64,000 nucleotides of DNA from the NCBI RefSeq assembly GCF_008807415.1, contig NZ_CP043626.1, positions 2,294,001 through 2,358,000 on the forward strand, given 5' to 3'. The notes below the pieces were generated by a model that searched no databases, was not told the origin of the DNA, and was given only the letters and a program-made list of their open reading frames with translations. The stretch is from Pseudomonas denitrificans (nom. rej.). GTDB lineage: Bacteria; Pseudomonadota; Gammaproteobacteria; Pseudomonadales; Pseudomonadaceae. Numbering within the stretch: position 1 is the first letter of the stretch; each line of letters opens with the position of its first letter. A program made the translations under genes and the position numbers. Below are positions 56,600 through 64,000 of the stretch, piece after piece.

Positions 56600-57247
56600 A
56601 TGAAAGCCGCCTTGAGCGAACTGAACGGCCTGGCCGGTTACCAGTCGCCCCGTTACGCCCCCGGCCTGCGCACTACTCATGCCATGCTGGAAGCGGGGCG
56701 CCGACTGCTTCGCCAAATGTCGCTGGAGCAACTGACGATCAATGACCTCTGTGCCCGCGCCGAGGTGACTACCGGCGCCTTCTACACGCGCTTCGAAAGC
56801 AAGGAAGTGTTTTTCAACGCCCTGCAGGTGCTGGTTCAAGCCGAATTGCGCGATACCACGGCGCTGCGCATGGCGCAGTTCGATGCCCGCCAATGGGAGT
56901 TGCGCGAGATGATCGAGCAGATCGCCCGCCACCTGCGACTGTGGGCCTACCGGCATGAAGGCGTGCTACGAGCGTCCATCATCCAGCGCGCTCGTGAGGG
57001 CGATGATCCGGTGAAACGCCTGAACATGGCCTACGTCGAGCAGGCGGTGCCGCGTCTGGCCCGAATCCACCCGGCGGGGCCGTCGCCCCTGATAGAGCAA
57101 CGCATCCTCTACGCATTCCAGATGATGCTTGGCACCCTGGTTTACGCACTGGTCAACCACGGCGGCACCCTTGCCCTGACCGATCGAGGTACGGAGCGGG
57201 AAATGGCTAGAGCGTTCCACCTGTATGTCACTCAGGAATTCGCCTGA
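56600..57247 (+). CDS. TetR-family regulator
   Basis: 215 residues from ATG 56600 (RBS CAGGAGAG). N-terminal HTH (MSLEQLTINDLCARAEVTTGAFYTRF). It probably regulates the divergent dioxygenase-aldolase-HD genes; the ligand may be their substrate. Confidence 0.87.
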   Translation: MKAALSELNGLAGYQSPRYAPGLRTTHAMLEAGRRLLRQMSLEQLTINDLCARAEVTTGAFYTRFESKEVFFNALQVLVQAELRDTTALRMAQFDARQWELREMIEQIARHLRLWAYRHEGVLRASIIQRAREGDDPVKRLNMAYVEQAVPRLARIHPAGPSPLIEQRILYAFQMMLGTLVYALVNHGGTLALTDRGTEREMARAFHLYVTQEFA

Positions 57248-57310
57248 GCCAGTGAATTCTAGAGGTCTGAGTGTCCGCTATGGGTCGGAGGCAGGCGTTG
57301 CAGCTCAGCG

Positions 57311-57355
57311 AAAATATGACCGGCACCAACCCAGCAGTCTGTACCGGTCAGTTTT
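57311..57355. terminator. Bidirectional terminator
   Basis: TGACCGG (57317-57323) pairs with CCGGTCA (57344-57350). AAAA lies before and TTTT after, so it works for both converging genes (TetR and the receptor). Confidence 0.75.
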
Positions 57356-57378
57356 CATAACACTTATACCAGTGCCCC

Positions 57379-59778
57379 TCAGAAGCCAGGACTGTAGCGC
57401 ACCGTCAACATCAGATTGCGCGGGTCACCGAAGCTGTTGGCGCCCCAGCTGTTGCTTATGTTCTGGTAGTAGCGCTTGTCAAAGGCGTTGTTCAGGTTGG
57501 CCTGCAGTTGCCACTTCGCTGCGGGCTGGTAGGCCAGCATGAAGTCGCTGACGCTGTAGCCGCCCTGCTTCACGCCGAAGCTGGTGTAGGCGCTGCTCTG
57601 GGTACGGAAGCCACCGCCAACTGTCCAGCGATCCAGCTCACCGGGCAATCGATAGGTGGTGAAGACCTTGAACAGGTTGTAGGGCGTATCGCTGTCAAAG
57701 CGCTCGCCCTTCTCTGCCGAGTCGCTGGACTTGGTGTACTCGGCTCCGGCATAGGTGTAGCCGGCGGACATCTGCCAGCCTGGCACCAGCTCGCCGCCCA
57801 CTTCCAGCTCCACACCGCGGGTACGCACTTCGCCACTGGCCTCGTAGCAGGCGCTGACTCCCGGGGCGCATTGTGCGGATGGCAGCGACTTGGCGAGATT
57901 TTCCTGCACCAGTTGAAACAGCGCCGCACTGGCATTGAGCGCCCCACCGAAATACTCCCCCTTGATCCCGGTTTCGTAGTTGGTGCCGGTCACCGGTTCC
58001 AGCAGGCTGCCGCTCACGCTCTGGGCTGCCTGGGGTTTGAAGATGCGAGTCCAGCTGGCGTAGACCGAATAGGTGTCGTTCAGGTCGTAGATGACTCCGG
58101 CATAGGGGGTGTACTCGCGAGTCGCCTTGTAGTCGTCGCCAAAGCTGTATTCGCCCGAATGGGTGAGCTGCTCATATTCGTACCAGTCCAGGCGCGAGCC
58201 GAGGATCAGGTGCACATCCTCACGCAGATTGAAGCGCGCTGTGGCGTATGTGCTCGACTGCTGCTCATGGCCATCGCGCGACCAGTTGTTGTCGATGGCC
58301 GGCTTGGAATAGGCCTTGGGGTCGAAGTGCTGCGGATCGACGATCACGTCCGAATCGATGCCGGGGCCGCCGGGGCCATCGTTGGTTTCGTCACGCCGCC
58401 AACTGGCGCCGACCACCAGTTCGTGGGTGGCGCCGAACAGGCTGAAAGGCCCGCTGGCGTATGTATCGATACTCTTCTGGGTGTGCTGGTACGTATAGCG
58501 GCCGATGTTCAGGTGGTAGGCATCGTTCTCGTCGGTGTAGAGGCTGCCGCCGAGCATGTCCATGTCGCCACGCAGCCAGGTCGCGTTTAGCCGCAGCTTC
58601 CAGTCGTTATCGAAACGGTGCTCTACTTCGGCAAAAGCGCTGCGGTTTTCCTTGTCCCAGTAGGTCCAGTCCGGCGCCGTGCGCGCGGAGCGGGAGAAGT
58701 CGAAGAAGCTGCCATCGGGGCGCGTGGGCAGACCGTTCCAGTCTGCGCCGGGATTGTCTTCGCGGTTGTACCAGGCTCCCAGCATGAGGGTCGTGGCTTC
58801 GTTGAGGTCGTACTCGCCGATACCGTAGAACAGTTGGCGCTGGTTGCCGTAAGCGTCGACGAAGCTGTTGCGATCCTGGTAGGCGCCGACGAAGCGGCCG
58901 CGCAGGTCGCCGCTGTCGCTCAGCTTGCCGCTGACATCGACTTCGCCCCGGTAATCGTCCCAGCGTCCGGCACTGCCGGTGAAAGTCAGCTGTGGCGCCA
59001 AGGTCGGGCGCTTTCGCACCAGGTTGAGGGTGCCTGAAGGATTGCCCGCGCCGACCATCAGGCCGGAGGCACCGCGCACCACCTCCACGTGGTCGTACAT
59101 GGCCAGCGTCGAGGTACCGAGGGTGTCGCTGTCATAGGCCACCGGCAGGCCGTCGATCATGATGTTGTCGATGGCCGCGCCACGGGAGTAGAACTCCGGG
59201 CGTTCCCCACCGGTCTTGCGCAGGGTCAGGCCCGGCGTGTAGGTGGCGATGTCTTCCAGCTTCTGCAGGTTCTGGTCGTCCATGCGCTGGCGGCTTACCA
59301 CGGTGACCGATTGCGGCGTCTCGCGCAGCGAGGAGGCCAGCTTGGTACCCACGCTCATGCTCCCGGTGGTGTAGGACCCGCTGTGCTCGGTGACTTCCCC
59401 CAGCTGCTGTCCGAGCACCTGAGTGGCATCCATTTCCAACACCGCATCAGTCTGCGGCGCAGCCACCAGGTAACTGCCATCAGCGGTCTGCTCCAGCCGC
59501 AGCCGGGTTCCCCGCAGCAGTTGTCGCAAGGCCTGCTGCACGCTCAGTTCGCCGCTGAGCGCCGGAGCCTGCAGACCCGCAGTTGCGTCCGTGGCGAAGA
59601 GGATGCGGGTGCCAGTCTGCCGAGCCAACTCGTTGAGCGCTCGATCCAGCGGTTGCGGCGGCAGCGTAAACGCATAGCGCGCTTCCTGCGCCTGCAGGGT
59701 GGAAGCGAGCAACAGGCCGCCTGCCAGTAGCGAAAGGCGCGCGAAACCGAAGCGGCGCGAGAGTACTTTAGTGTCCAT
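57379..59778 (-). CDS. TonB-dependent siderophore receptor (FpvA/FoxA-like)
   Basis: 799 residues. Signal peptide (about 1-30), STN domain (about 35-110, FTLPPQPLDRALNELARQTG), plug with RETPQSVTVVSRQRMDD and VEVVRGASGLMVGAGNPSGT, and a barrel ending VRYSPGF. The STN domain signals to the FecR gene upstream (59871). Resembles the pyoverdine-type and other ferrisiderophore receptors; the ligand is unknown. Confidence 0.92.
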   Translation of the reverse strand: MDTKVLSRRFGFARLSLLAGGLLLASTLQAQEARYAFTLPPQPLDRALNELARQTGTRILFATDATAGLQAPALSGELSVQQALRQLLRGTRLRLEQTADGSYLVAAPQTDAVLEMDATQVLGQQLGEVTEHSGSYTTGSMSVGTKLASSLRETPQSVTVVSRQRMDDQNLQKLEDIATYTPGLTLRKTGGERPEFYSRGAAIDNIMIDGLPVAYDSDTLGTSTLAMYDHVEVVRGASGLMVGAGNPSGTLNLVRKRPTLAPQLTFTGSAGRWDDYRGEVDVSGKLSDSGDLRGRFVGAYQDRNSFVDAYGNQRQLFYGIGEYDLNEATTLMLGAWYNREDNPGADWNGLPTRPDGSFFDFSRSARTAPDWTYWDKENRSAFAEVEHRFDNDWKLRLNATWLRGDMDMLGGSLYTDENDAYHLNIGRYTYQHTQKSIDTYASGPFSLFGATHELVVGASWRRDETNDGPGGPGIDSDVIVDPQHFDPKAYSKPAIDNNWSRDGHEQQSSTYATARFNLREDVHLILGSRLDWYEYEQLTHSGEYSFGDDYKATREYTPYAGVIYDLNDTYSVYASWTRIFKPQAAQSVSGSLLEPVTGTNYETGIKGEYFGGALNASAALFQLVQENLAKSLPSAQCAPGVSACYEASGEVRTRGVELEVGGELVPGWQMSAGYTYAGAEYTKSSDSAEKGERFDSDTPYNLFKVFTTYRLPGELDRWTVGGGFRTQSSAYTSFGVKQGGYSVSDFMLAYQPAAKWQLQANLNNAFDKRYYQNISNSWGANSFGDPRNLMLTVRYSPGF

Positions 59779-59870
59779 TCAACTCCCCAGTGACACGATC
59801 AAATAACGTTCACAGGGATAGGCGGATGGCGACGCGGAAAAGGTGACGTCGCGTTGAAAATATTTTTCTC

Positions 59871-60713
59871 TCAGCGCGCGCCGACTTCGACGCTGCCATC
59901 CGGCCGGCGACTCACCTGCACCGGCAGGATCGACGGCAGCAGATCGATCAGCGCTTCAACCGCCTGACTGTCGAATTCGCCTGACACACGCAAGCCCGTC
60001 ACGCGCGGGTCCGCCAGGCGGATTGGCGCCGTGCGGTAGCGCTGGATATCCACCAGCACATCCTGTAGCGGGGTGCCGTCGAAACGGAGCTTGCCGTGCT
60101 GCCAGGCGATGGCGCGATCCGCGTCTACCGCCTGCACCAGCCCCAGACTCGAGCGGGTTGAGGTCATTTGCTGGCCCGCCTCCAGGCGCTGCTCCGGCGA
60201 AGTCGCATTGCCTACCGCGACGGCGCCTTGGAGTACCGTCACCGAGACACCGCGCCGGTCGCTGCGCACATTGAAGGTAGTGCCGATGTCCCGGACGGAA
60301 ACGCCCTGGCTGCGCACGGTGAATGGCTTCGGCCCATGCGCCACGGTAAAGGTCGCCTCCCCTTCCACCAGTTCGATCTGCCGACTGCGCAGGCGACTCT
60401 CTACCTGCAGAACGGTGGCGCTGTTGAGAACAACCCGGCTGCCGTCCGCCAACAGCAGGCTCTTGCTTTGCCCGACTGCCGTGCGCTGCTCCTCGCTGCG
60501 CCATGCAGGATCGGCGACCCACAATCCCACGCCCAACGCCAGCACGGAAAGGCCCCCCGCCAGGGTCTGCTTGCGCCGGCGCTGACGCGCGCTGAAGGCC
60601 TTGGCTTCGGCGAGCAATTCATTGCGCGAAGGCACACGAGTCTTGAGGGCCTCCTCGTAGGGCTGTAGTGGATCGTTGTCTTGGCGATTGCCTGCAGGAT
60701 CTTGGTGCATCAT
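59871..60713 (-). CDS. FecR-type signal transducer
   Basis: 280 residues from ATG 60713, overlapping the sigma stop (ATGA). A basic segment (KAFSARQRRRKQT) precedes a transmembrane helix, then the FecR domain (LLADGSRVVLNSATVLQVES, VEGEATFTV). It links receptor occupancy to the sigma factor beside it. Confidence 0.9.
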   Translation of the reverse strand: MMHQDPAGNRQDNDPLQPYEEALKTRVPSRNELLAEAKAFSARQRRRKQTLAGGLSVLALGVGLWVADPAWRSEEQRTAVGQSKSLLLADGSRVVLNSATVLQVESRLRSRQIELVEGEATFTVAHGPKPFTVRSQGVSVRDIGTTFNVRSDRRGVSVTVLQGAVAVGNATSPEQRLEAGQQMTSTRSSLGLVQAVDADRAIAWQHGKLRFDGTPLQDVLVDIQRYRTAPIRLADPRVTGLRVSGEFDSQAVEALIDLLPSILPVQVSRRPDGSVEVGAR

Positions 60714-61243
60714 CGGCCCGCCAGCGCCTGTCGCGCCGGTTCCCAATCACGAGCGATAGCGATCATGGCGCGGGAAAGATGCTTTCCCACCATGTTCAGG
60801 GTGATACCCAGTTCGCGGGCAATGTCCTGGCGAGACATGTCGTGAATGCGATGCAACAGGAATATCTGCCGCGCGCGCGTTGGCAACGCTTCGATAATGG
60901 CGAGCAGGGCTTCCAACTGCTGCTCGAAATCCAGGGCGCAGGCACCATCCACCTCGTGCACGTGCCAGTCGGGCACCTCGGCGGACAACTCGAAATACGC
61001 ATTGCGAGTATTGTCCGCCCGGCTGCGATCGATGGCCTTGTTGAAGGAAGCGCGGCGCAGGAACGCCAGCGGTAACTTGATGCGCTCCTTCGGCGGTTTC
61101 TCCAGGACTTGAACGCAGACATCATGCACGACGTCGCGCGCAAACTGGCTGCCCTGAAAACGCCGGCGGATGAAGTCGACGAGATCGTCGTAATGCAGAG
61201 CCAGCGCGCCAATCAGCTCCGCGCTTGGAGGAACCCGAGTCAT
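60710..61243 (-). CDS. FecI-type ECF sigma factor
   Basis: 177 residues from ATG 61243 (MTRVPPSAEL). Region 2 DFIRRRFQGSQFARDVVHDV and region 4 LPTRARQIFLLHRIHDMSRQ followed by IARELGITLNMVGKHLSRAM. The frame extends far upstream, but the extra part would run through the Fur site. It controls the receptor at 57379. Confidence 0.9.
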   Translation of the reverse strand: MTRVPPSAELIGALALHYDDLVDFIRRRFQGSQFARDVVHDVCVQVLEKPPKERIKLPLAFLRRASFNKAIDRSRADNTRNAYFELSAEVPDWHVHEVDGACALDFEQQLEALLAIIEALPTRARQIFLLHRIHDMSRQDIARELGITLNMVGKHLSRAMIAIARDWEPARQALAGR

Positions 61244-61260
61244 TGCTTCCACTGCAATCA

Positions 61261-61280
61261 AATGAGATTGAGTCGCATTA
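61261..61280 (-). promoter_or_regulatory. Probable Fur box
   Basis: AATGAGATTGAGTCGCATTA resembles the common Pseudomonas Fur site upstream of ECF sigma genes, with a few mismatches. It is 18 bp upstream of the sigma start at 61243. Confidence 0.55.
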
Positions 61281-61471
61281 TATACAGCGCATCTCAAATG
61301 GCTAGTAGCCGCAGCTCGCAGGGCTTGAGGAGCCAGTGGCTCATTCGCGAGTGCGTGTACTAAGTGCAGCAAAAGGCAACTAGCGGCCAGAGGCGGACGG
61401 CTGCCACCGACCAGCTGAAAGCTGAGCTTTACTCCATTCGCCCACTTGGAAATCGCGAACCCGGATATCAG

Positions 61472-61669
61472 ATGGACTTCCTCGAAGACTTCATACTCAA
61501 CCATCTGGCACACCGCATTGGTGTCCGCGTATTGCGCTTACTGAGCGGTGGCCGGTTCAGAGGAGAAAGAGGCTTTTCCTGGGGCTGGGCAGTCGTTGTC
61601 GGTGGCTTGATTCTGTTCGCCCCGTTCGTAGCATTCATTACCTGGCTGATTCATCGCAGCGCCCATTGA
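61472..61669 (+). CDS. Small membrane protein
   Basis: 65 residues from ATG 61472. A short amphipathic N-terminus (DFLEDFILNHLAHRIGVRVL), then one transmembrane helix (WAVVVGGLILFAPFVAFITW). No family known; the RBS is weak, so the start is uncertain. Confidence 0.6.
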   Translation: MDFLEDFILNHLAHRIGVRVLRLLSGGRFRGERGFSWGWAVVVGGLILFAPFVAFITWLIHRSAH

Positions 61670-61760
61670 GCGAGCGTCCGCTATGGGGCGTTTCTCGCCT
61701 CCGCAGAAGGAGGCTATGGTTATCGGCAGGGTGAGCTGAAGCAAGAATGAGGAGTGCCTA

Positions 61761-61982
61761 ATGTCTCGGAGTCGATCAACCGAAGAGGTGCGTGTGACGC
61801 TGGCGGAACTCTCATTTCAGAATGAGGCGGCGGCGGTCGTGCTGGAGCGAGCAGCTTTAGAGTTGCCTCTTGGCTTAGGTGGTGAGGTTACAGAGGTAGT
61901 CGAGCTACTTCGCAAGCATGCCGCAACGCTGCGCTCTTTGGCGGAGCGGGTGCAAGATGGCGGTATAGCGGTTCTACAATGA
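61761..61982 (+). CDS. Small helical protein, tandem paralogue 1
   Basis: 73 residues. Helical, similar to the next gene: SFQNEAAA, LxLP, a heptad-rich middle and GGIA near the end. It overlaps the next gene by 4 bp (ATGA). Function unknown. Confidence 0.65.
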   Translation: MSRSRSTEEVRVTLAELSFQNEAAAVVLERAALELPLGLGGEVTEVVELLRKHAATLRSLAERVQDGGIAVLQ

Positions 61983-62191
61983 ATGGAGTTGAAAAGCAGA
62001 TGCTAACCGCTCTGCGTACGACTTCATTCAATAACTCAGCTGCCGCTGATCGTCTCATCTCAATATCTGTCCTGATCCCAGCTTTAAGGGATGAGCTGCG
62101 AGCTATGGCACGCCAGCTTGAGCAAGACGCCGATACCCTGGAAGTCTTCGTGAAGGAGATTCATGAAGGCAGGATTGCTCGCTCACCTTGA
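61979..62191 (+). CDS. Small helical protein, tandem paralogue 2
   Basis: 70 residues. It aligns with its neighbour through SFNNSAAA, IPALRDEL, DADTLEVF and GRIA. A duplication followed by divergence is likely. Possibly a hetero-oligomer; function unknown. Confidence 0.65.
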   Translation: MNGVEKQMLTALRTTSFNNSAAADRLISISVLIPALRDELRAMARQLEQDADTLEVFVKEIHEGRIARSP

Positions 62192-62257
62192 GGTCAGAGG
62201 CTGTTTGGGGTCGGTAGCTACCCCCCGTCGCAGGCAGAAATCGGCCAGAAGCTGACC
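62192..62257. repeat. Diverged copy of the 58-bp palindromic repeat
   Basis: GGTCGGTAGC and CGGCCAGAAGCTGAC match the repeat at 53643-53700 with changed outer arms (GGTCAG / CTGACC, still complementary). It lies in the gap before the lipoprotein gene. Confidence 0.6.
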
Positions 62258-62421
62258 TTCATTGCTGCACTTGTGAATTAGAAGCCCAGCATAAGGAGGG
62301 TACTTAATACTCAGCTAATCGGAGCGTCACAGCATCGGGAGTCGATGTGGCATGCCTTGCCACAACTACCTCAAGCCTGCAGCTGCGTAGGCCGGGCACA
62401 CACCTTCGACTCGAGGTCTCG

Positions 62422-62619
62422 ATGAAGTACTTCAAGCTGGCTCTCTTTATTCTGCCTCTAAGCCTGCTACAGGCTTGCACAACACTGCAGTCCGCAGCCG
62501 AGCGTGCGAAGGCCGATCCTGTGGCCTACCAGGCGCTAGATCAGAACGCCCACTTCTATTACAACGACCCGAGCGCGAAGTTGGGCCAACAGGAAATGGA
62601 GAGAATCATCGGCAACTAA
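62422..62619 (+). CDS. Small lipoprotein
   Basis: 65 residues from ATG 62422. A signal peptide with lipobox LLQAC (lipidated Cys near residue 19), then a short mature part (TTLQSAAERAKADPVAYQAL). Function unknown. Confidence 0.72.
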   Translation: MKYFKLALFILPLSLLQACTTLQSAAERAKADPVAYQALDQNAHFYYNDPSAKLGQQEMERIIGN

Positions 62620-62623
62620 AGGC

Positions 62624-63946
62624 TCAGCGGCGCAGCGGCAGCTCCAGGATGGCACAGAGTCCCTTGCCGGAGCTGTCGAAGCTCAGCCGCCCACGGCATC
62701 GCTCTACGATGGCCTGAACAATGGCGAGCCCGAGACCGCTGCCTCCCTTACCGTCCATCCGCCAGAATCGCTCGGTCAGACGCGGCAGCAGTTCGTCGCT
62801 GACGCCTGGCCCCTGGTCAATCACTCGAGCAATGAAGCAGTCCTCTGTGGTGTGAAGGTCCAGCATCACGGTGGTATCAGTCCGGGTGTGGCGCATGGCA
62901 TTCTCCAATAGATTGCGCAGCGCCAGAATGGCGAGAACTGCAGGCGCTTCGAGCTGCTGCTCAACTGCAATGCCGTCGCTGACTACCTCAATTTGACCAG
63001 GTTGAGCATGCATGGCGTCCTCCACTGCATGGCGCACGACCTCCAGGATCGCGCTTGCACCTCCATCGTCGAAGGACAGACTGCCCTCGACCTTCGCTAG
63101 AACTAGCAGTTGCTCTAGCGTCCTGTGCATGCGATCCGCGCCCTGCTCTGCATAGACCAGAGCCTGCTCCGAGTCCTTTCCCTTTGTCAGCCGAGCCACC
63201 TGCAGGTGGGTCTTGATGGCGGTGAGCGGGCTGCGCAGCTCGTGGGCCGCATCGCCGGCGAATCGGCGCTCGCGTTCGATCGCATTGGCTATCCGCACGA
63301 ACAGCTGGTTTTGCGACTCCACCAGCGGACGAATCTCCGCCGGCAGCCTGTTCAGCGACAACGGTTCCAGCGAGTTCGCACCGCGCCGGGCGATGGCTTC
63401 GCGGATCCGCAGCAACGGGCTCAGTCCCTGGGTGACGCCGATCCAGAGCAACGCGAGGCTGCCCAGCAAGGCGAGCACCACGGGCAACGACGCCGAAAGC
63501 AGGATCGAGCGGTTGAGGACATCGCGCTCCTCTATCCGGTCGGCGGTGCTGACGCGCATGTCCCCCACCTGCAGGGTGAAACTGCGCCACTGCGACCCGT
63601 CGATTTCCTGGGTGTGGAATCCCTTGCCGGCATTGCCGAGGGACTTGTCCGGCGTGGCATGACTCTGCGCGAGCACCTCGCCGCGCAGGGAAACCACCTG
63701 GCACGCCAGGCCATCGGGGATTCCGAGCTGCTCGGCGGTCAGCCGGTTGGCGTCGTTCCTGCCGGGCTGCGGCCTCGGCAGTTGTTGCAACAGTCCGGCC
63801 ACCATGCGTGCGGAGGCGGCCAGGCGTTCATCCAGCGAATGCGTCACACGCTCACGCAGGTCGCAGAGCATCCACACGGCCGCCAGCGACCAGAGCAGGA
63901 GGAAGGTCGTGCCCAGGATCAGGCTCAGCCGCGCACGCAGGCTCAT
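62624..63946 (-). CDS. Two-component sensor histidine kinase
   Basis: 440 residues. Two transmembrane helices (about 7-27 and 145-168) flank a periplasmic sensor domain; a HAMP-like linker follows. H-box AAHELRSPLTAIKTHLQ, N-box LRNLLENAMRHT, G-boxes DQGPG and GSGLGLAIV are intact. QseC/PmrB-like. Cotranscribed with the response regulator (4-bp overlap). Confidence 0.92.
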   Translation of the reverse strand: MSLRARLSLILGTTFLLLWSLAAVWMLCDLRERVTHSLDERLAASARMVAGLLQQLPRPQPGRNDANRLTAEQLGIPDGLACQVVSLRGEVLAQSHATPDKSLGNAGKGFHTQEIDGSQWRSFTLQVGDMRVSTADRIEERDVLNRSILLSASLPVVLALLGSLALLWIGVTQGLSPLLRIREAIARRGANSLEPLSLNRLPAEIRPLVESQNQLFVRIANAIERERRFAGDAAHELRSPLTAIKTHLQVARLTKGKDSEQALVYAEQGADRMHRTLEQLLVLAKVEGSLSFDDGGASAILEVVRHAVEDAMHAQPGQIEVVSDGIAVEQQLEAPAVLAILALRNLLENAMRHTRTDTTVMLDLHTTEDCFIARVIDQGPGVSDELLPRLTERFWRMDGKGGSGLGLAIVQAIVERCRGRLSFDSSGKGLCAILELPLRR

Positions 63947-64000
63947 TCACTCGCCCCGTCATCGAGTCCTGCCGGGCCCAGCCGGTAGCCAAGGCCGCGG
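63943..64000 (-). CDS. Response regulator, C-terminal end only
   Basis: The visible end RGLGYRLGPAGLDDGASE is the wing/C-terminus of an OmpR-family DNA-binding domain (GxGYRL). The gene enters the window from the right edge and overlaps the kinase start (ATGA). Confidence 0.8.
   Translation of the reverse strand, partial: RGLGYRLGPAGLDDGASE

Overview
The window looks like a chromosomal segment of a high-GC gamma-proteobacterium, almost certainly a Pseudomonas. The signs are a BapA-type giant adhesin, Pseudomonas-style REP elements, Fur-controlled FecI/FecR/TonB-receptor sets, an exported malate:quinone oxidoreductase and a Pho box. A relative of the P. aeruginosa / nitroreducens / citronellolis group is likely, but the species is inference. 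No rRNA, tRNA or CRISPR array was seen.

Layout. 1-7100 (-): N-terminal part of a giant type I-secreted Ig-repeat adhesin that runs off the left edge. 7915-11843 (-): mqo, an AraC regulator and a membrane protein with a degenerate GGDEF domain. 12095-20571 (+): a phosphorus-scavenging operon behind a very good Pho box: TonB-dependent receptor, beta-propeller phytase, a private ExbB-ExbD-TonB set and a Tat-exported PhoX phosphatase. 20587-27777 (+): a REPIN, then a GntR-controlled ABC uptake / gamma-glutamyltransferase / aldo-keto reductase operon. Its first binding-protein gene has an in-frame amber stop and its last gene appears to have lost its ATG. 27832-36023 (+): a Fur-box-led siderophore locus (ECF sigma, FecR, receptor, PepSY membrane protein, small membrane protein, MFS, membrane-anchored PAF-acetylhydrolase-like esterase). 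36072-39409: a purine locus (LysR, NCS2 permease, deaminase, hydroxyisourate hydrolase). 39462-40685: an ABC ATPase and a small membrane protein.

40.77-52.0 kb is an accessory island. It begins with a broken IS3-family element and has lower-GC DNA around 42-45 kb. It carries a DUF3987 protein, a DUF932 protein, a YqaJ-type exonuclease, a probable phage Gp3/RDF-like cysteine-rich protein, an XRE regulator, several small unknown genes and a short CsrA/RsmA-family gene that apparently starts at ATT. It also holds a degenerate antique fragment of a PhoX-type gene, readable by alignment to the intact phoX at 18.6-20.6 kb. This looks like the remains of an integrative element or plasmid.

From 52.2 kb the sequence returns to chromosomal character: a GFA-family protein, LysR, a three-gene unit (2OG-Fe dioxygenase, class II aldolase, HD-domain PhnZ-like protein) with a divergent TetR regulator, a second Fur/ECF/FecR/TonB-receptor system, small unknown genes including a tandem pair of paralogues, a lipoprotein and the end of a two-component system. 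A palindromic repeat of about 58 bp recurs between genes from 50.7 to 62.3 kb.

The strongest systems to follow up are the Pho-box phytate operon with its own TonB complex, the dioxygenase-aldolase-HD cluster, the siderophore locus with the membrane esterase, and the island with the ATT-start CsrA homologue.
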